A stretch of DNA of 64,000 nt, from positions 1,550,001 through 1,614,000 of the forward strand of contig CAWFMF010000004.1 in NCBI GenBank assembly GCA_963816985.1, in the 5' to 3' direction. Position numbers and translations under genes: made by a program. Every line of letters begins with the position of its first letter. The stretch's first letter is position 1. This DNA comes from JAIVJM01 sp963816985 (GTDB lineage Bacteria; Acidobacteriota; Blastocatellia; Pyrinomonadales; Pyrinomonadaceae). Positions 61,351-64,000 of the stretch are shown here, in pieces. Under the pieces are notes generated by a model. It was not told the DNA's origin and ran no database searches. It worked only from the letters and a program-made list of their open reading frames with translations.

Positions 61351-61575
61351 CAATTTTCAAAGAAGGGCTGGACGCTCCGCAACGACGCTCCCCGCGTTGC
61401 CGGCGGCGGTCACGAATCTTTAAAAGCACTCGTTATCTTCCTCGCCAGAACGGTGGGTCATGCCCCGGCCCGGTCACACTACTTTAGCGTGAGGCGGCCT
61501 GCGGAGGCGGATGAGTCCGCCCCGGCCACCTCCCGCCAAGCCTTCTTCTTCTCTGTTGCAAAGGAGCTTTTCAGT
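61351..61575. other. Intergenic region, no gene recognised
   Basis: About 225 bp that should contain the promoter of the last gene. An in-frame extension of that gene runs through it without a ribosome site or protein-like sequence. AAGGAG lies 12 bases before the ATG at 61576. Confidence 0.4.
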
Positions 61576-64000
61576 ATGCTTCGCTCGTTCTTCGCCAGAC
61601 ACCGCGCCGCTTTCTCCATCAGCCTGACGACGGCCTTCCTGCTCGCCTCTTTCGCCGTGCCGAGTCTCCGCCTAACGACGACCGTGCGCGCGCAGGAATC
61701 GTCGAATCCCTTGATACCCGTCATCGCGCCGGGCAGCGCCTACCGTCAGACCAACCTCATCTCCGACTCGCCGGGCGTCGCGCCCGTCCTCGACCCGCTG
61801 CTCGTCAACCCGTGGGGTATCTCGCTGACTGCGAGCAGTCCCTTCTGGGTCGCCAACAACGGGACGAGCACGACGCAGCTCATCCGCGGCGACACGCCCA
61901 GCACGGGCCCCGTCGTGCTCAACCCAAATCCGCAGACCGTGACCATTCCGGGCGGGCTGCCGACCGGCACGGTCGCCAATAATGTGGCGACGGAATTCGT
62001 CCTCCCCGGCGCGTGTGCCGCTCGCGCCGTGCGGGGCGAACTTCATCTTCGCCTCGATTACGGGCAACATCACGGGCTGGGACCCGAACGCCCCGGCGGC
62101 GGGCTCGACCACGGCGGTCATCGCCGCGAGCCACCCCGGCCACGTCTACACGGGCCTCGCCATCGCCAACAACGGCTCCGGCAACTTTCTCTACGCCGCC
62201 GACTTCGCCAACGGCACGATAGACGTTTATAACTCCTCGTATGCGCTCCAACCCGCCGCCAGCTTCCCCTTCGCCGACCCGACCATCCCGACGACGATGG
62301 GGAACACCTTCCACCCCTTTAACATTCAGGCCATCGGCAGCTCGCTCTACGTCGCCTACGCCAAGGTCGGCCCCGGCGGGCTCGACGAAGAGGGTGTCGG
62401 CAACGGCTTCGTCCGCCGCTTCAACGCCAACGGCGTCCGCGACCTGACCTTCGGCATCAACAACGGCGCGCTCAACTCGCCGTGGGGCATCACGCAGGCG
62501 CCCGCCTCCTTCGGCATCTTCGGCGGCGCGCTCCTCGTCGGCAACTTCGGCGAAGGGAACCCCTCCATCCACGCTTACAACCCGACGACCGGCGCGTTCC
62601 TCGGCACGCTTCAGGACGAGAGCGGCAACGGCATCGTGATTGACGAGCTGTGGGACTTGAAGTTCGGCAACGGCGGCAGCGGCGGCGACGTGAACACGCT
62701 CTACTTCACCGCCGGCATCGGCGAGGAGGAGCACGGCCTCTTCGGTAAGCTCAACCCGACGACGGCCTCGGCCACCTCGCTCGTCCAGTTGAGCACGGAC
62801 GACCTCTCCATCGGCGAGGGCGGCGGCCACATTGATGTCACCGTCACGCGCAACGGCGACGTGTCGGGCTCGGCGACGGTCAACTACGCGACCTTCGACG
62901 CGTCGCAGCCCGACCACGCGTCGCAGAAGTCCGACTACGAAATCTCGCTCGGCACGGTGCGCTTCGCGCCCGGCGAGAGCAGCCAGACCTTCCGCGTCCT
63001 CTTAGTGGACGACAACTTCGACGAGGGCGACGAGGTCATTAACATCTACCTCACCAACCCGACGGGCGCGGGCGTCGGCCTCGGCACCCCGAACGTCTCC
63101 GAGTTGACTATCCTCGACAACGACACGGGCGCGCCGGTGACGAACCGGATAGACGAGGCGCAGTTCTTCGTCCGCCAGCACTACCTCGACTTCCTCAACC
63201 GCGAGCCCGATGCAGGCGGTCTCTCGTTCTGGTCGAACCTCATCACCTCCTGCGGCGCGGACACCACCTGCATCAACGCGCGGCGCGTGCAGGTCTCGGC
63301 GGCCTTCTTCCTCTCCATCGAATTTCAGGAGACGGGATTCATCGCGCTGCTCGCCAATCAGGCCGCGTTCGGCTCGCGCCCGCTCTACGGCCAGTTCATG
63401 CGCGACGTGCAGGCCTTGCAGAAAGACTTCGCCTTCGGCGCGCCGGGCTCGGCGGCGATACTGGAAGCCAACAAGCAGCAGTACTTCAACAACTTCGTCA
63501 ACCGACCGGAGTTCGTCTCGAAGTATCCTTCGACCCTGACCAACGAGCAGTACGTTGACAACCTGCTCGCCTCCGCCGGGCTCTCGCCCTCGCAGGTGCG
63601 GCTCTTCGTCGTGCAGATGACGAACTCGCAGGAAGTCCCGCCGACAGTCCCGACGGCTTCGGGCGGCGGCGCGCGCCCGACCTCCTTCGGCACGGCGCGG
63701 CTGCAATTCAACTCCGCGCAGACGGCGATGACGTTCACCGCCAGGGTCAACAACATTGACTTCACCGGCGCGCAGACGCCCGCCGACACGAACGACAACC
63801 TGACCGTGGCGCACATCCACGCGGGCGCGGCGGTCACGCCCGCCGTCAACGGCCCGGTCGTCTGGGGCTTCTTCGGCTCGCCCTTCAACGACAACAACCC
63901 GAACGACCAGCAGATCATCCCGTTCGCCTCCGGCGTCGGCGGCACGATCAACGGCAAGTGGGACGCGCCCGAAGGCAACGGCACGACGCTCGCCGCGCAG
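61576..64000 (+). CDS. Secreted TIGR03118-Calx-beta-DUF4214-CHRD protein, 3' end outside window (frame break near 62005)
   Basis: From ATG 61576. A long signal peptide (AAFSISLTTAFLLASFAVPS) precedes a TIGR03118-type propeller-like domain (LVNPWGISLTASSPFWVANN, then GHVYTGLAIANNGSGNFLYA, then GALLVGNFGEGNPSIHAYNP). Its frame changes near 62005 in a CCCC run, then stays open to 64000. A Calx-beta domain follows (LSIGEGGGHIDVTVTRNGD, then TFRVLLVDDNFDEGDEVINI), then DUF4214 (HYLDFLNREPDAGGLSFWSN, then AAFFLSIEFQETGF) and the start of a CHRD domain (NLTVAHIHAGAAVTPAVNGP). This is a large exported, probably surface-attached, protein. DUF4214 is shared with the subtilase at 49175. Confidence 0.88.

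Overview
This is a GC-rich chromosomal window that is almost entirely bacterial coding sequence. Three things together point to Acidobacteriota, probably class Blastocatellia: two large Oar-type TonB-dependent receptors with an N-terminal carboxypeptidase-regulatory domain, secreted multidomain proteins ending in DUF4214 or CHRD domains, and a PDZ/radical-SAM (DUF512) protein. This placement is an inference from gene content; no rRNA or tRNA gene was seen. No insertion sequence with a transposase, no prophage and no CRISPR array was found.

Layout. 1-5 kb: the end of an aldehyde dehydrogenase, two small hypothetical genes, alanine dehydrogenase, a response regulator and the DUF512 protein. 5-14 kb: a secreted protein, two outer-membrane receptors and a TPR protein, separated by strong hairpins. 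14.7-23.4 kb: a MoxR/DUF58/DUF4350/DUF4129/SpoIIM-type cluster, interrupted by a secreted protein and a hotdog thioesterase. 23.7-28 kb: a di-haem peroxidase-like protein, an esterase and glutamate formimidoyltransferase. 28-32.6 kb: an ABC exporter pair, a hybrid histidine kinase and a very small metallothionein-like gene. 32.7-37.3 kb: a hydrolase, an aldehyde dehydrogenase and aminopeptidase P. 37.4-41.5 kb: membrane and secreted proteins, a protein with an injection-system-like motif, a GNAT acetyltransferase and a lipoprotein. 41.8-46.5 kb: a WD40 lipoprotein and a large TIR-WD40-GTPase(Roc/COR-like)-zinc ribbon-DUF4365 protein that looks like an NLR-type immune receptor. 46.6-49 kb: a triple-repeat secreted protein, a beta/gamma-crystallin-like protein and a DHH phosphoesterase. 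49.1-54.3 kb: a giant subtilase with RCC1 repeats and DUF4214. 54.5-60.1 kb: a thiol-redox/cytochrome-biogenesis group (redoxin, CcdA-TlpA fusion, TPR-TlpA) with a PepSY protein and glycine oxidase ThiO. 60.3-64 kb: NAD-type isocitrate dehydrogenase and a secreted TIGR03118-Calx-beta-DUF4214-CHRD protein that runs off the end.

The intergenic DNA is as notable as the genes. Seven spacers hold arrays of degenerate 7-bp tandem repeats. In six of them two arrays face each other as an inverted repeat, and most loci use a different 7-bp word. Two further palindromic families are dispersed between genes: one with a GTAGCGAGCGGGT-type core (3 copies) and one compound nested palindrome of about 215-230 bp with a perfect 56-bp centre (3 copies and a half-copy). 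There is also one 180-bp MITE-like element.

Several long conserved genes carry single-base frame breaks (near 24907, 25026, 43673, 43814, 53204, 60845 and 62005). Residual consensus errors are therefore likely, and this limits any claim that the frame breaks in the TIR-WD40 gene are biological.
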